A stretch of DNA of 64,000 nt from NCBI GenBank assembly GCA_050084985.1, contig JBITNC010000002.1, positions 35,588,001 to 35,652,000 of the forward strand. Reading direction: 5' to 3'. Source of the DNA: Nageia nagi. Its lineage: Eukaryota > Pinophyta. A program made the translations under genes and the position numbers. Positions within the stretch are counted from its first letter, which is position 1, and each line of letters starts with the position of its first letter. Of the stretch, positions 31,871 to 43,013 are shown piece after piece. Under the pieces are notes generated by a model. That model saw only the letters and a list, made by a program, of their open reading frames with translations. It did not search any database and was not told where the DNA came from.

Positions 31871-34277
31871 CACACTTCTCCACCCAAAAGCAGCCTCAAT
31901 CTTTGTTAGAATGAAGTCCATGATTGCATTTCCTTTAGTATCCAAGATAGTATAGTTCAAGAAAAATAATAGCAAAAGGCATCATGGTATCATTAAAAAA
32001 CCCACAAGAGTGGATAATCTCATCTTGGAAATCTTCCTCATTGATATCAATGATGGATGCAATGGTCTAAATAGAATCAATATTACCTCATTTAGTTTCA
32101 TTGATAAATGTGAATCTTCCTTTGAATTTGGCTTCATGGAGCTTTGGTTTCTCTCTTAAAAGTTAATTTGGTTATCTCTAAGAAGCCTCTTCATTTGATA
32201 TTCTTTTACATGTATCTTAATTAGTTGCTTTTTAAGCTTATTGGACTTAGATTGGGTAGATCTTACCTTGTAACTCATCTTTCAATTAATGAATTTTCTG
32301 GAAAATGTGACAAATGGATAAGAAAAAGGTCTAAATTCTAGAAAAAATGACTAAAATAAAGTTAAATTGCACCAAAAACACTATCTTGGATGTGTCCTAA
32401 GGTACTAGGGATTTCTTAGATGTACAAAATGGGGTAGCTAAAATGTTCTACAAAAATGGACTAGAAACCCCTTTTTATAGAGGCTGCATAGAGTGTGAAT
32501 GTTTGGTGCATTGTATGAGTGCCACCTATATACTTGGTATTTCACTCCTATATCTTCAATACTAATTTAAGATGGTGCTTTTTCATAGCCAAAAAACCTT
32601 GAGCCTGGATACTTGCTAAAGGATCACATTATTTCAGTTAACATTCATCCTTGCTTGAATAAAAAGCTTCATTTTGAATGGCTAGATCGTTACTTCAAAT
32701 GAGGGTGCACCAAATAAAATGAATCCCTTTTTACTACACAAAAACCTTGCACCCTAAATTTTTATCAATTATCATGAAGGAAAAATAAAAAGGGAATAAA
32801 ATGTACTTGGTACTTTGATTCTTAACCAATTTTTCTCACTCTAGACCTAGGTGCATTGTTTTACATGAGTCCTTTTTCATTATAAAAAAATCATGCACCT
32901 AGGTTAATTAGATAAGCATGGAGAAAACAATGAAGTAATATTTAGAAAATGTGCTTGTTGATAAACTTTAACCTCTCATCACCAATAAAAATAGATGAAA
33001 ATAATATTAAATACCTTAAAAAACCCTTATTCCTCCTAGGTGCACTATTTTTTAGTAGTCCTTTCTTAATGCCTGGAAAGCCTTAGAAAAATGAAACTGG
33101 AGTAATGTAATGCATGGGATAATGTTTTATTTATATATTTTGGGCCTTAACACATATCACTTTTAGATTGGTCAAGAATGAGGTCCAATGTATATGCTAG
33201 AAATGAAGGGTGCACCTTTTTGGGTGAGTCCCTTTCCATGCCTAAAAATTCATGAACCTGGGATCTTTTGCTATTTTTGAATTTGACCATTTTTCCTTTC
33301 AAAAATGATCCTTTAATCATGAGCACATCATGTAAATGAGTGCCTTTGTACTCCCCTAAATCCTTGCACCTAGGTCAAAATAACACTTAGAAAACCACAC
33401 TTGAACTATGTTTTTAGAATCTAGGCACACGAAAAATAATGGATGGTTTTGCACACCTTTGAAAAAATGCACATGGGCCTAAGATGTAAGTTTTTATACT
33501 TAGAAAAAAACTTTTTGTCCCAAATTTGGAAGTCCAAGAAGCTAGCACACCAAAATAGATGGGTGCTTTTTATCCCCTTTTATAGCTTGCACTCCCATAT
33601 GGACAAGTGTCACATGTTAATAGGTGCAAATGAAGGCCCAATACATGATAACACCCTTGTCTAGCTCATAATGGATGTTCCAAAATTTTGATACTTGGCC
33701 AATTTTTGGGTACTTTAAGGGTGGGTGTACCATTTTGGATGAGTGCTTTTACACTCCAAAAATCCATACCTTCAAGCTTTTTCTTTCTTTTTCTCCTTTT
33801 CAAAAAAATGCTCCATTCCCTTGGGTGCACCTTTTTGAGAGGGTGCTTTTTCAATATGAAAAATCCATGCATCCAAGTACAAAACTTGCAAAAACTTCTC
33901 ACAAATGCTCAAAATATTCTTATAATGATGTGCAATGAAGAGAATATTATGTATTTAACAATGGGGAGCAAAATATATGTGAAAAATATAGATTTAAATA
34001 CAAAAATTGTAAGAGTTAACCATGATGAGTGCAATGTAAGGTTGGGCACAACATTTTTTTCAAGTGCAAAATTACTTACTCCAAAATATACACCTAGGAG
34101 GGAAAGTGCCTTTTGTGACTTGTTTGAAAAAAAAAATGTAGTTTTATCACTTTCCTTCTTATTTTTGTCTAAGACTCATACATTTGACTTAGAAAATTTT
34201 CATGCCTTGCTTTTTAGTTGTATGAGGGTCTTCAAAAATTAAAAAAAAAAATTGGGAGGTGTTGTGTAGGCATAACA
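31871..34277 (-). repeat. Repeat X, left copy (truncated)
   Basis: This aligns over its length with about 58240-60930 in the same orientation, about 26.7 kb away. The right end is sharp at TGTTGTGTAGGCATAACA (34260-34277). A block of roughly 190 bp present in the right copy (near 60025-60220) is missing here. The part at 31871-32200 corresponds to the first codons of the ORF at 58629. The body holds the palindrome array described separately. Plus-strand ORFs here (for example 33688-34242) are not matched by conserved frames in X-right, so I do not call them genes. Confidence 0.8.
32690..34110. repeat. Palindrome array in X-left
   Basis: About ten diverged modules of 50-60 bp share a plan: GGTGCAC, an A/T stretch, TGAGTGCTTTT with a pyrimidine-rich return, and TGCACCTAGG. 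The best is 32845-32904, with perfect 11-bp arms (ACCTAGGTGCA and TGCACCTAGGT). Others lie at 33208-33262, 33325-33380, 33420-33485, 33725-33780 and 33823-33876. Spacing is about 100-200 bp. Function is unknown. Confidence 0.7.
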
Positions 34278-34363
34278 ATAGCTAAAAAATAAACAATAAA
34301 ATAAAATACTACGAAACAAACACAAAAATATAGATTATACACTATATAGGATGAAAGTTTTCT

Positions 34364-35530
34364 TTAAGATTGGAAATAATGTTTGAGATGTTTATCATTG
34401 ATGGGTAATGGCAACACCTTACTAGTGAGTTGCTTAAACTTGAAGGAATTTGGGGAAACAAATTCATCATTTAAGAGCAACCCCAACCATAACTTATCAA
34501 ACTTAGCATGCTTCCACTTTTCTTCATGGGCCTCTTCCCATATAAAGACAAGATCACCTTGTTTAAAACTCTTCACTTGGGCAGTTTTGTAAAACCATTT
34601 TTAGTAATCTTTTGATGTTGGATTATGGTTTGGAAAGCTTGTTCCCTTTTCTCTTCTAACTAAATAAATTCACCTTTATCACTTCCACCACATCATCAAT
34701 ACACACATATTCTTTCATAAATTATAATTTTACTATCTTTAAATGCATAAGGAATATGGGTTTTATATTGTAAACAAGCTAATAGGGGATGGTACCAAGG
34801 GATTTATTTAGTATGATCATATAGGACCATAATACATATTTAAGCTTATAGTGCCATTCTCTTGGATTATCCTCTAGAAGTGTTTTAATCACCATGACCA
34901 TATTTTTATTAGTCGACTTAGCTACTCCATTGCCTTGAGGATAGTAATCTGAGGAGTAACTAATGTTGATCCCATGTTCATATTCCCATTCTATAAACTT
35001 AAAAGAAATGAAACAAGTTCCATTATCACACATTGGACTATATGGAATGTCAAATATCATGATTATGAATTCTTCTAGAAAATCTCTTACACCCTCTAAA
35101 GTAGCATTCTTGCAAGGTTTAGCTTCAATCCATATAGTACAATAATCAGTAGCTATTAAAATGAACTCATTTCCACTAGAAGAATTGGAATTGATAACTT
35201 TGATGAAATCTAAACCTTATTTGGTGAATGGTTTTGCTTTGAGCATAGGTTACAAGGGTAAGTTAGAATTCTTCTCTCTTCTAGCAGAAGTCTAGCAGAT
35301 ATGGCATTTTTTTTGCATAATTATGAGCATCTTTTAAAATTTTCAGCCAATAATATCCAACTCTTAAAATTTGATGAGCTAACATAGTGCTTGAGGCATG
35401 ATTGGTTCCCCCTTCTTGGCCATGAAACTATTTTAACACTTTTGTAATTTGATTTTCCTTGAGGCACCTCAAATAGATGCCTTCATAATGTTTGCAAAAT
35501 AACTTATTAGCTTTTATCATAAATTTAGTA
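34364..35530 (-). pseudogene. pol: Gyp-E integrase
   Basis: From the N-terminal side: a zinc-finger-like stretch with GYYWLKILKDAHNYAKKMP, the core with CDNGTCFISFKFIEW and SSDYYPQGNGVAKSTNKN, then DNPREWHYKLKYVLWSY. The C-terminal motif is FKQGDLVFIWEEAHEEK, then NSFKFKQL and LPLPINDKHLKHYF. The catalytic Glu of the core (usual GQAES) is Lys here, a G-to-A change. It is the only Gypsy integrase I can find in the window. Several stops separate the pieces. Confidence 0.85.
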
Positions 35531-35532
35531 TA

Positions 35533-36280
35533 TTAATACCTTAAAGCTCTTTTTTTAGGCTTGATTGAAATATCATGGATAGACTCCAAAATAAAGGTAT
35601 TGGGTAATATCTTTGTACCATGATCCTTTGGTGGGAGCATATTGGCACACCATGATGTTATTTTCATTCCTTGCCTCCTTTTCCTTTTCCTTTCGATTAA
35701 TACTATATCTACAAAGGGCAAGTGTTTGAGTGAGACCTTAGCCTCATACAATCTTCATTGGTTTAATTTTCATGTTGTATTCTTGAAGAGAAAATACCCA
35801 ATTTCCTCACTTATTACCTAGATCATGCTAGACAAGGAGATTTTTGATAGCTACATCAAGCACAATGACTATATTTGGACTTCTCAAGGCATAATACCTA
35901 AACTTCTTAACAACTCTAACTAGGGTGTAAGCTTCTTTATCTATTGGAGGGTATATCAAAGTGACATATTGTAATGGGACACTCATAAATGCAATAGGAT
36001 TCTCTTATTTTTCTTTGTTTCTCTGAGTGAGAGCTCCAACCAAGGAATATTTGAATGTAAAAGAGTACAAATAAAATGTGCATTTATAATCAAGACTAGT
36101 AAGGATAGGAGCATTGGAAATGGCATATTTGATATCTTGGAAAGATATTTTGACTTGTTCATCCCACACTATCTTAGAATCCTTTTTTAGCATGTCATTG
36201 ATGGGTTTGGTAATTTTGTGATCAAGCTTTTGAAGTCAAAATCCATGGCCCTTTGAAATGTGGCACCAACACTTAACAAC
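35533..36280 (-). pseudogene. pol: Gyp-E RT end and RNase H
   Basis: VGATFQRAMDF (36241-36272) is the RT block just before the YxDD box. The sequence then jumps directly to KITKPINDMLKKDSKIVWDE and QDIKYAISNAPILTSL of the connection and RNase H, so about 100 residues including YxDD are missing. PIAFMSVPLQYVTLIYPPID and EAYTLVRVVKKFRYYALRSP follow with stops. The ORF at 35533-35751 continues toward the integrase zinc finger. Confidence 0.75.
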
Positions 36281-38022
36281 CTGAAAGATATTACATTGGA
36301 GGAGTGGTGCATGTGAGAGGTGGTAGTATGTCCATCTATTTTTTGTTTTTATCTTTGCTAATATATTATTTCAATTGTAGAGTGTGAATGTAATACAAAG
36401 AGGATTTCATTTACAAAGTGAAGAAGTAAGGATTTTGGAGGCTGAGGTCGTGATGATCATCATAGTGAGTACAAAGGCTACCATGAAGAAGAAGGATGAG
36501 GTTATCATCTAAAAATATACTTGCATTATATCCTACACCTCGTGATCTATATTTAAAGATATGGATATTGGACCTATGTGCACCATCATGGAATCCATTC
36601 ACCTACCCATACATTTTTGAGTCAAAAGACCTCCCTGTGTTAAGGAAAATTGGAGAAATTGTTGAATGATATGAATAATGGGATGCATATTTTAGTAACA
36701 ATTTTTCTTATGTTTATATTTTTGGTCCCAATCATATGTTGGTCATGTATGGTGCTTTCCTATCCTCTAAGTCTTATTGGACATAAATGCCAACCTAGGT
36801 TGTGTGATATGGAGTCTAACAAGTTAGAACTGCTTCCCTACTAGCATACCATGATGTGAAGGGAGTTAAGTATTTTCAAAATACAATACTTATCTTTTAT
36901 GATGTGGAGGCAGATGATAAAGAACTACTTCTCTACATGTTATGGAGGTTAACGTGCACCAATTCCATCCCCTAGAGTGGTCTTTATGGACCTTGTATGT
37001 CATAAAGTAGTCTAACATGTCATGAGGAGTTATGAAATTCATGCACCAGAATAAACTAAGCTGACATGGAGAACCTTACCAACATGAATGCCCAACCTCA
37101 CTTTAGTAGATGCTCATGAGATTCATGCAATACTATGTTCACCTAAGATAACTATGTTTGATGAGGAGGCTAACTATATTGAATGTTGAGTTGTGCCTAA
37201 TCATAGTGTCCACTCAACTCTGTTGACTAGTAACTTTGAGAGTATTTTTAGTATTTTAAAATTTGGTGGTAGTATATTTAAATATTTTTGTGTAGTAATT
37301 ACATTAGAGCCATTCAATTAATTTGGGAGGAATAGTGAAGTGAGAATATATTTTTTTTGAAAAATTAATTTTGTTGGAGGATGTTGAGATATTGATGATG
37401 TAAAAAACAAATTTGGCTTCTTTGATGAAAAAGATGTTGATATTATAGCCATTTTATGAAAAATGGTGCTTTGTGAAATTGAAGAAGATGAAGAGGAATG
37501 ATGAAGATGGTGATCCTCACATGAGAGGTGGGATTCTCACCTATGATATTATTTTTATTTGAATACTTGTGCATGAAGATGGATCTCATGTGTGAGTGTG
37601 GTAATCATATCTTGTGTGAACATGCCATGTGTGTGAGACATAGTATGTGTCTCATTATGCACATCACCCCTTCAGATTAAGAGGGGGAATTCGGACTTAA
37701 TCCTTGAGGTGAATTTTTTTATTAGTGAAAATGTACTATACACCTTGAGGCATCTTTATATTCTCATTTCTTTCTTAAACCCTTTCAGATTAATGGAGGG
37801 AATTTTAGAGAAGGAAATTTAGGGATTAAGGTGATTGATAATTATTAATAGTCTTAGATGTGTTAGTGTTCAATTATTTATTAATTATGTAATTAGGATT
37901 ATAAATTCTAAGTTTCATATATAGAAAGTCCAAGAGTCACCTTAGAAGGTGAAATGAAAAGGCATATTCATATGTATTTGTAAGTGATCAAATTAAAGCA
38001 ATACTTAGCTTTTTAGAAATTC
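36281..38022. mobile_element. 1.7-kb insertion in the Gyp-E RT (unclassified)
   Basis: RT text stops at 38023 (WGMFALK) and resumes at 36272 (VGATFQRAMD), so the 1742 bases between are foreign. They include a purine run AAGAGGGGGAATT near 37680, a TATATAG near 37920 and no domain I know. The ends (CCTGAAAG... and ...AGAAATTCC) give no clear TSD beyond CCT. It may be a remnant of an LTR element in plus orientation. Confidence 0.45.
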
Positions 38023-38580
38023 CCCTTCAATGCGAACATGCCCCACTTTATGGTGAAGTTCATATTCAATCTATATTTTTCATCAACCAAGATTTGATTG
38101 TAACTTGAATAACCATCCAAAAGGGAATCATTTATGAACCATTTACAATCTGTAAGACCTCATCCAAGGAAGGTAAAGGGTAATTGTCCTTTTCTAAAGC
38201 TATGTTGAGATGTTTGAAATCAATACATACTCTTATCTCTCCATTTTTTTATGGAAAGGAACTATATTTGCTACCCAGGATGACTATATCATATGAAAAA
38301 TAATATTGAACTCAAGAATTTCTACACTTCTTAAAGAATCATGGGTTTTAGGATGGCATTGACTAGCCTTTATTTTTTACTAAAAGACCTTGCTTCTGAC
38401 TTGAGGAAAATGGTATGAGTAATAATATCTAGATCATATGTTTTGAGATGATCATACCTCCATACTATAATTTCAATGTATTCTTGAATCTCTTGAATGA
38501 TTTTTTTCTTTGTAACCCTAATGCAATATTTTGTAAGGATGATGTTTCTTGGCTCATGCTTAGTACCCAAGTGGGATTTC
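38023..38580 (-). pseudogene. pol: Gyp-E reverse transcriptase, N-terminal half
   Basis: Reading the minus strand: IVWRYDHLKTYDLDIITHTI, the fingers region, VANIVPF with a frameshift to IDFKHLNIALEKDNYPLPSL, DEVLQIVNGS, then DGY.SYNQILVDEKYR and IKWGMFALK. These match the Gypsy RT blocks up to the F.TPWG.FAY block. Multiple stops. It is interrupted at 38022 by the 1.7-kb insertion. Confidence 0.8.
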
Positions 38581-38879
38581 TTTATATCTTTTGAATCTAT
38601 TCACCTAATAGCTTGATTATGAATCATATCATGGTCAAACAAACATTCTAGAGCCGTGATTCCCCTTGGAATCTTGTTTGTTTTTAGTTGGATGATTCCA
38701 TCATCATCTTCTTCTTCAATTCAAACTCTGACATCTTCTTCATCAAATTCCAAAGAACCTTCTTCAATGGTTTGGGAAGCAAACACTCTAGACCTACATA
38801 TAAAATCATAAATTAATCACTTATCTTGGAAAAATTGAAGGTTTACAATATTTCTATAGTGAAACTTTGTAGTTGAGTA

Positions 38880-39290
38880 TTTTCCAAGGGATAAAGTGTG
38901 CTTGCAGTAACAACTAGTGAATTGACCACCAAATCTTACCTCCTAAAGATAGTTTTTATATCAAAATACTCAAATCCTTTCATGAAATCCTATACTCTCA
39001 TCTTGTATAAATTAAACATCAGATCTTTGTAAGATTATATATTATGAATTTGCTTCACCACTAGCTTTGAATCTCCAATCACTTGCAGATGTTGAATGAC
39101 TTTTCTAAGAGCCATATTTAGTTTTAGGAACAAAGCTTTACATTTATTTGAATTGCATGTGCATGGAATTGAAGCCAAAATGAGGCCTAATACTCTTTTA
39201 TTTTAGATTCTACAACTTGACATTGGCTCTTCTTCCAAGCTTGGAATTAGAGCCATCAAACTTGAGGACCCAAAATTGGTTTTATTCATC
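38880..39290 (-). pseudogene. pol: Gyp-E archaeal-type RNase H, upstream of RT
   Basis: WVLKFDGSNSKLG (DGS at 39249-39257), then ALFLKLNMALRKVIQHLQVI, GDSKLVVKQIHNI (GDS at 39068-39076), DFMKGFEYFDIKTI and LVVNSLVVTAS. These correspond to the DGS, EYEAL, GDS.LVV.Q and D.LA..AS blocks of archaeal-type RNase H. It lies before RT, whereas in Gyp-A and Gyp-B it lies after the ordinary RNase H. Stops at Trp and Gln positions are present. Confidence 0.75.
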
Positions 39291-39639
39291 ATGATCAAAT
39301 CCCTAAATAAGTGGAATATCATTTTCATTACTTAAGATAGGGGTTGTAGTTGAATCACCTCCAATACATATGTATCCTCTTATAAAATGATGATGTCTCT
39401 TCATATTCTCTAAAATATCAAAAGACTTCTCTTTTCTCGATATTCATATTTCTCAAGCTTGACCAATTGATCTTCAGCTTCTTTCTTCATCCACTTGGAC
39501 ATTTCTTCTTGAATCCCTTAACTTAGTTCTTCTTACTTAGTAACTTTTCTCAAATTATTTGAGCTTCAATTTCATCTCACTTGATTAATGTACATAAGGC
39601 TTCTAATATTCATTTATCTCTTTGCCAGGGTCACCTTTA

Positions 39640-39903
39640 TCTTTAATATTGATGTCCAACATGTATACACCCAACTCTTATTGTGCAAAATGAACCTTGT
39701 TGGCATTATTGTACTCTGTGATTAGTTCTTTAAGGTGTAGTTAATTGTTTAATCTAATTTGATTTGGTTGCCCCTTCTAGGAAAGCAACATATGGGAGAA
39801 ATATGTAGAGATGTAAACATTCAAGTCTTTTGACCAATATTTGATCAACAAAATCTTATATGAGTCTTGAATATCCAGCACTTGAATATCTATATATTAT
39901 TGA
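39640..39903 (-). pseudogene. pol: Gyp-E protease, C-terminal half
   Basis: The minus strand from 39903 reads IEVQVLDIQDSYKILLIKYW, then LNVYISTYFSHMLLS, a TAG, KGQPNQIRLNN. This fits the V.DI.DSY.MLLGR.W pattern that closes a retropepsin. The first half is at 51519-51800, on the other side of Gyp-D. Confidence 0.65.
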
Positions 39904-40659
39904 TGTAGACTCTAAATTGTGTAAAATACAAATATACATAATAAATAAATCAATCTACAATATAAGAATAAATAGATAATGTACACTATATCAGATATAA
40001 TAAATATACATGAAAAGCATGCATATGATATGAAGTGTATGTACAATCCTCAAAATTGGATAGAAATGAACCTTTGAAGGATTGGGATTATATTGGAGGT
40101 GAGCTTCTGATGGATCTTCACATGTATGAATCAATAACCCTTGCCACCAAAATTTGAAACCCTCAATCTACAAGATACATGCCATTGAAGACCTAAGATA
40201 AGCACGATGCTAATGGCCTAAGAGAAGCACATCACTAACTATGTAGGATATGTCAAATTATGCCATGCACAAAATATAGAAAGTATCAAAGCTTAAAGTA
40301 TAACAATTTCTCATAATAGGTGGTGTCCAAAGACACCGTTATAGTTGAAAACCACCTATCAAATTTCTTATCATATCAAAGAGTTCCAATCTATGGAGAT
40401 CAACTTATTCCATCCATTTATATAGCCTACAAAGATATAGAAAGGAATGAAGGCTGACCTCTTACAATAATATAATCATTGTTATATTCAATATACTTTA
40501 AAATATAAACCATGATAAATGATATAGAATTTAATATAACACATGGCATTGCATTGTAATATCAAATGTATTTTGACATATGTAACATTGCATTAAATTA
40601 TTTAGAAATTCTAAATATGGTTTATTAAACAAATAATAAATCATTTTTAGGTATCTACA
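39904..40659 (-). repeat. Gyp-D 3' LTR (756 bp)
   Basis: Plus-strand ends TGTAGACTC...GGTATCTACA. It aligns with 50760-51518. A minus-strand TATATAAAT lies near 40420. Confidence 0.85.
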
Positions 40660-40675
40660 TTTTGCTCCTCTTTGG
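40660..40675 (-). other. Gyp-D polypurine tract
   Basis: Minus strand CCAAAGAGGAGCAAAA, directly upstream of the 3' LTR. Confidence 0.8.
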
Positions 40676-41305
40676 ATATGAAATGAAAAGCATTGAAATT
40701 ACATAATCCAAAGAATTCTAGAGAAGAGAAGAAAATTTTTAATACTAAAGTGGACTTCCCTTTTTTGATCGATATGTCATCTGCCCTCTTTTGGTCTTGC
40801 ATTTCCCCTTGCTCATGCTAGTTTAGGAAATGAACCCAAAAATTAGAGTCCTATATAAAGAAAGCATATTTATGCAAAACAATACTCTTCCATACCATGC
40901 ATTGAGAACAAACCAACATAATACTCACATATATCCATCCTATTAAAGACTAATCAATTGAAAGAGCAAAGATGAAATAAATATGATATCCATTATGTCA
41001 TTATGGCCAATGTGACTCATAGTTCTATTCAACTACCATGATTGCAACTCATAGTCTATGAAGATCAAGTTGATTATCAAGTTTATGAGAACCTCTTTAA
41101 GAAATCAAGCTTGAAATACTTCTATAATTGATAAGAGATTTTGCTCATGGAGTGACCATGGCATTGAAAATATTTGTTAGCATAACATTGAATAATACCA
41201 TTTGATTCATATAAAAATGCCAAGTAATCAAATATTTATTATCCTTACATATCAACATTGCATGTTTGATGATATTGAATTGCTTGATTTCATTGATTTT
41301 TAAAG
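40676..41305 (-). other. Gyp-D internal non-coding DNA, 3' part
   Basis: This is related to the LTR-proximal DNA of Gyp-C (20730 onward). No coding signal. It ends at the Gyp-B insertion; TAAAG at 41301-41305 is the probable TSD. Confidence 0.6.
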
Positions 41306-41887
41306 TGTAGATGCTAAATAATATGATTAATGCAAATGGGGTTGATTAATGCACTATTGCTCTACTTTGTAAATGTTGATTCATATATCAGAAATATGGT
41401 AATAACATGTAACAAGAATGCAGTAATGTTTACTTAGATTCTATATTTGTTCTATTAATCATAAAATACAAAAAATACAAAGCATACATTCATGAACAAG
41501 CATGCTATTGATGCCTTAGAATTGGCACACTATTGATGCTATATGGTGAACAAAATTACAAACATGAACAAGAATCTAGTGATACATGAACTAGCGAATA
41601 ATCAAATGATGAACATACATATGAAATTACAAAATAATAGATGCATAATATAGATAGACAAAGTAAGTTACAATCCTTCAAATGATCTTCAATTGATAAT
41701 ACTTGTATTATATTGAAATGATTATTTTCCCATGATTCACTCATACTTATATAGTCCATCAAATGATTCCTTTATATACGATACAAGTTTACATGACTTT
41801 GATATTTTGACCCCTTGTACATTCCATAAGGGTCAAATACATGGCCTACACCTCTTTTATACATCTTAAATTCCTTTTTTAAATAAT
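41306..41887 (-). repeat. Gyp-B 3' LTR, truncated
   Basis: This aligns with 46846-47419; both start TGTAGATGCTAAATAAT. The last 62 bp of the full LTR (47420-47481) are absent and pol sequence follows directly at 41888. Confidence 0.85.
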
Positions 41888-42440
41888 CTTGAAAAGCATC
41901 ATCATTGGCAATAAGACATGATAAAATAGAATGAAGATGAGTTATGTAAGATGAAAAATTCAACTTATGAATAGTGAGAATGGTCTCCTCATCTTCAAGT
42001 TTAATTGGTACCAAAGAGGCTATACTTGTCATAGAATCTATATATCTATTATTAGTCCTAGGAATGGTATCAATAGTATATCTGTCAAGGTTTTCCAATA
42101 ACTCAATCTCAACCACCCTATAAGGCTTTAATTTCTCATCTTTGGTATCATAAATACCCTTCACTTGGTTGACCACAAGCTATGAATCCCCATAAATTTC
42201 TATGTTTTTGATTTTCAATTATAAAGCTACCTTCAATCCCAATATTAGAGCCTCATACTCATCCATATTATTAGTGCATTTGAAATCCAATTTGTATGCA
42301 ATAGGGATTACTTGATTAGTAGGAGCAACCAAAATATTACCTACCCCTACTCCATGAATACATCTAGAACCATCAAAATATAGGGTCCAAACTATATGCT
42401 CATCCTCTAGAAGAAAAATATAATCATCAAGGATAGAGAT
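41888..42440 (-). pseudogene. pol: Gyp-B archaeal-type RNase H
   Basis: HIVWTLYFDGSRCIHGVGVG, then CTNNMDEYEALILGLKVAL, a stop, IKNIEIYGDS, a TAG at 42180-42182, LVVNQVKGIYDTKDEKLKPY and IDTIPRTNNRYIDSMTSIAS. DGS, E and GDS are all kept. The TAG after GDS is at the same codon as in Gyp-A. The open frame from 42176 runs past the deletion junction and ends inside the LTR at 41772, so its last 38 or so codons are LTR sequence and not protein of the family. Confidence 0.85.
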
Positions 42441-42581
42441 CTCCTCAAATTCATGTTGTTGGCACCTTGTTGATAGTTCATTAGGCCGTTGGTACTATGG
42501 CTCCTCAAAAATATCTAGAAATTCTTTGCGGATCACCTTCTCACATTCCTAAGGGAAATCTATTATCAGATCTACAATTGC

Positions 42582-43013
42582 CTATCCTTTAGTAGAATTT
42601 TGCTTCACCACATTAATATCAAATTCTTGTAATAACATTAGCCACTTTGCAAATCTACCTGATAAGTGTTGTTTAGCCACAAGATATTTTAAAGGATTAA
42701 TAAGAATAACAACATATGTGGTGCAATATAAAAAGTAATGCCTTAATTTTTTAGTAGTAAATATCATAGTAGAGCAAATATTCTCTATAAGAGTGTACCT
42801 TGTCTCATAATCAATCAATGTCTTTCTTAGATAATAGATGGCCCTCTCCTTGTTATATTTAGGTTTTTGACATAACATTGTTCCTATGGAATACAAGGAG
42901 GTTGAAGTATACAGGTAAGTAGATTGGAAAAAATTCATGGGAATAAGGATAGGGGGATTGAGAAAATATTGCTTGATATGTTCAAATGCTTTGTGGCTAT
43001 TTGTATCCCACAC
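42582..43013 (-). pseudogene. pol: Gyp-B RNase H
   Basis: MWDTNSHKAFEHIKQYFLNP, TLIDYETRYTLIENICST, KKLRHYFLYCTTYVVILINP and GRFAKWLMLLQEFDINVVKQ: the ordinary Gypsy RNase H and following linker, parallel to 17580-18023 of Gyp-A. A TAG (42579-42581) ends the open stretch; the linker to the archaeal-type RNase H continues after it. Confidence 0.85.

Noticed and set aside
33688-34242. 184-codon plus ORF in X-left
   Set aside because: It runs through the palindrome array, is rich in Phe, Leu and Lys from T/A runs, and is not conserved in X-right.
37660-37820. Complete LTR pair for the 1.7-kb insertion
   Set aside because: A purine tract is present, but I could not find a second copy of the sequence that follows it at the other end.
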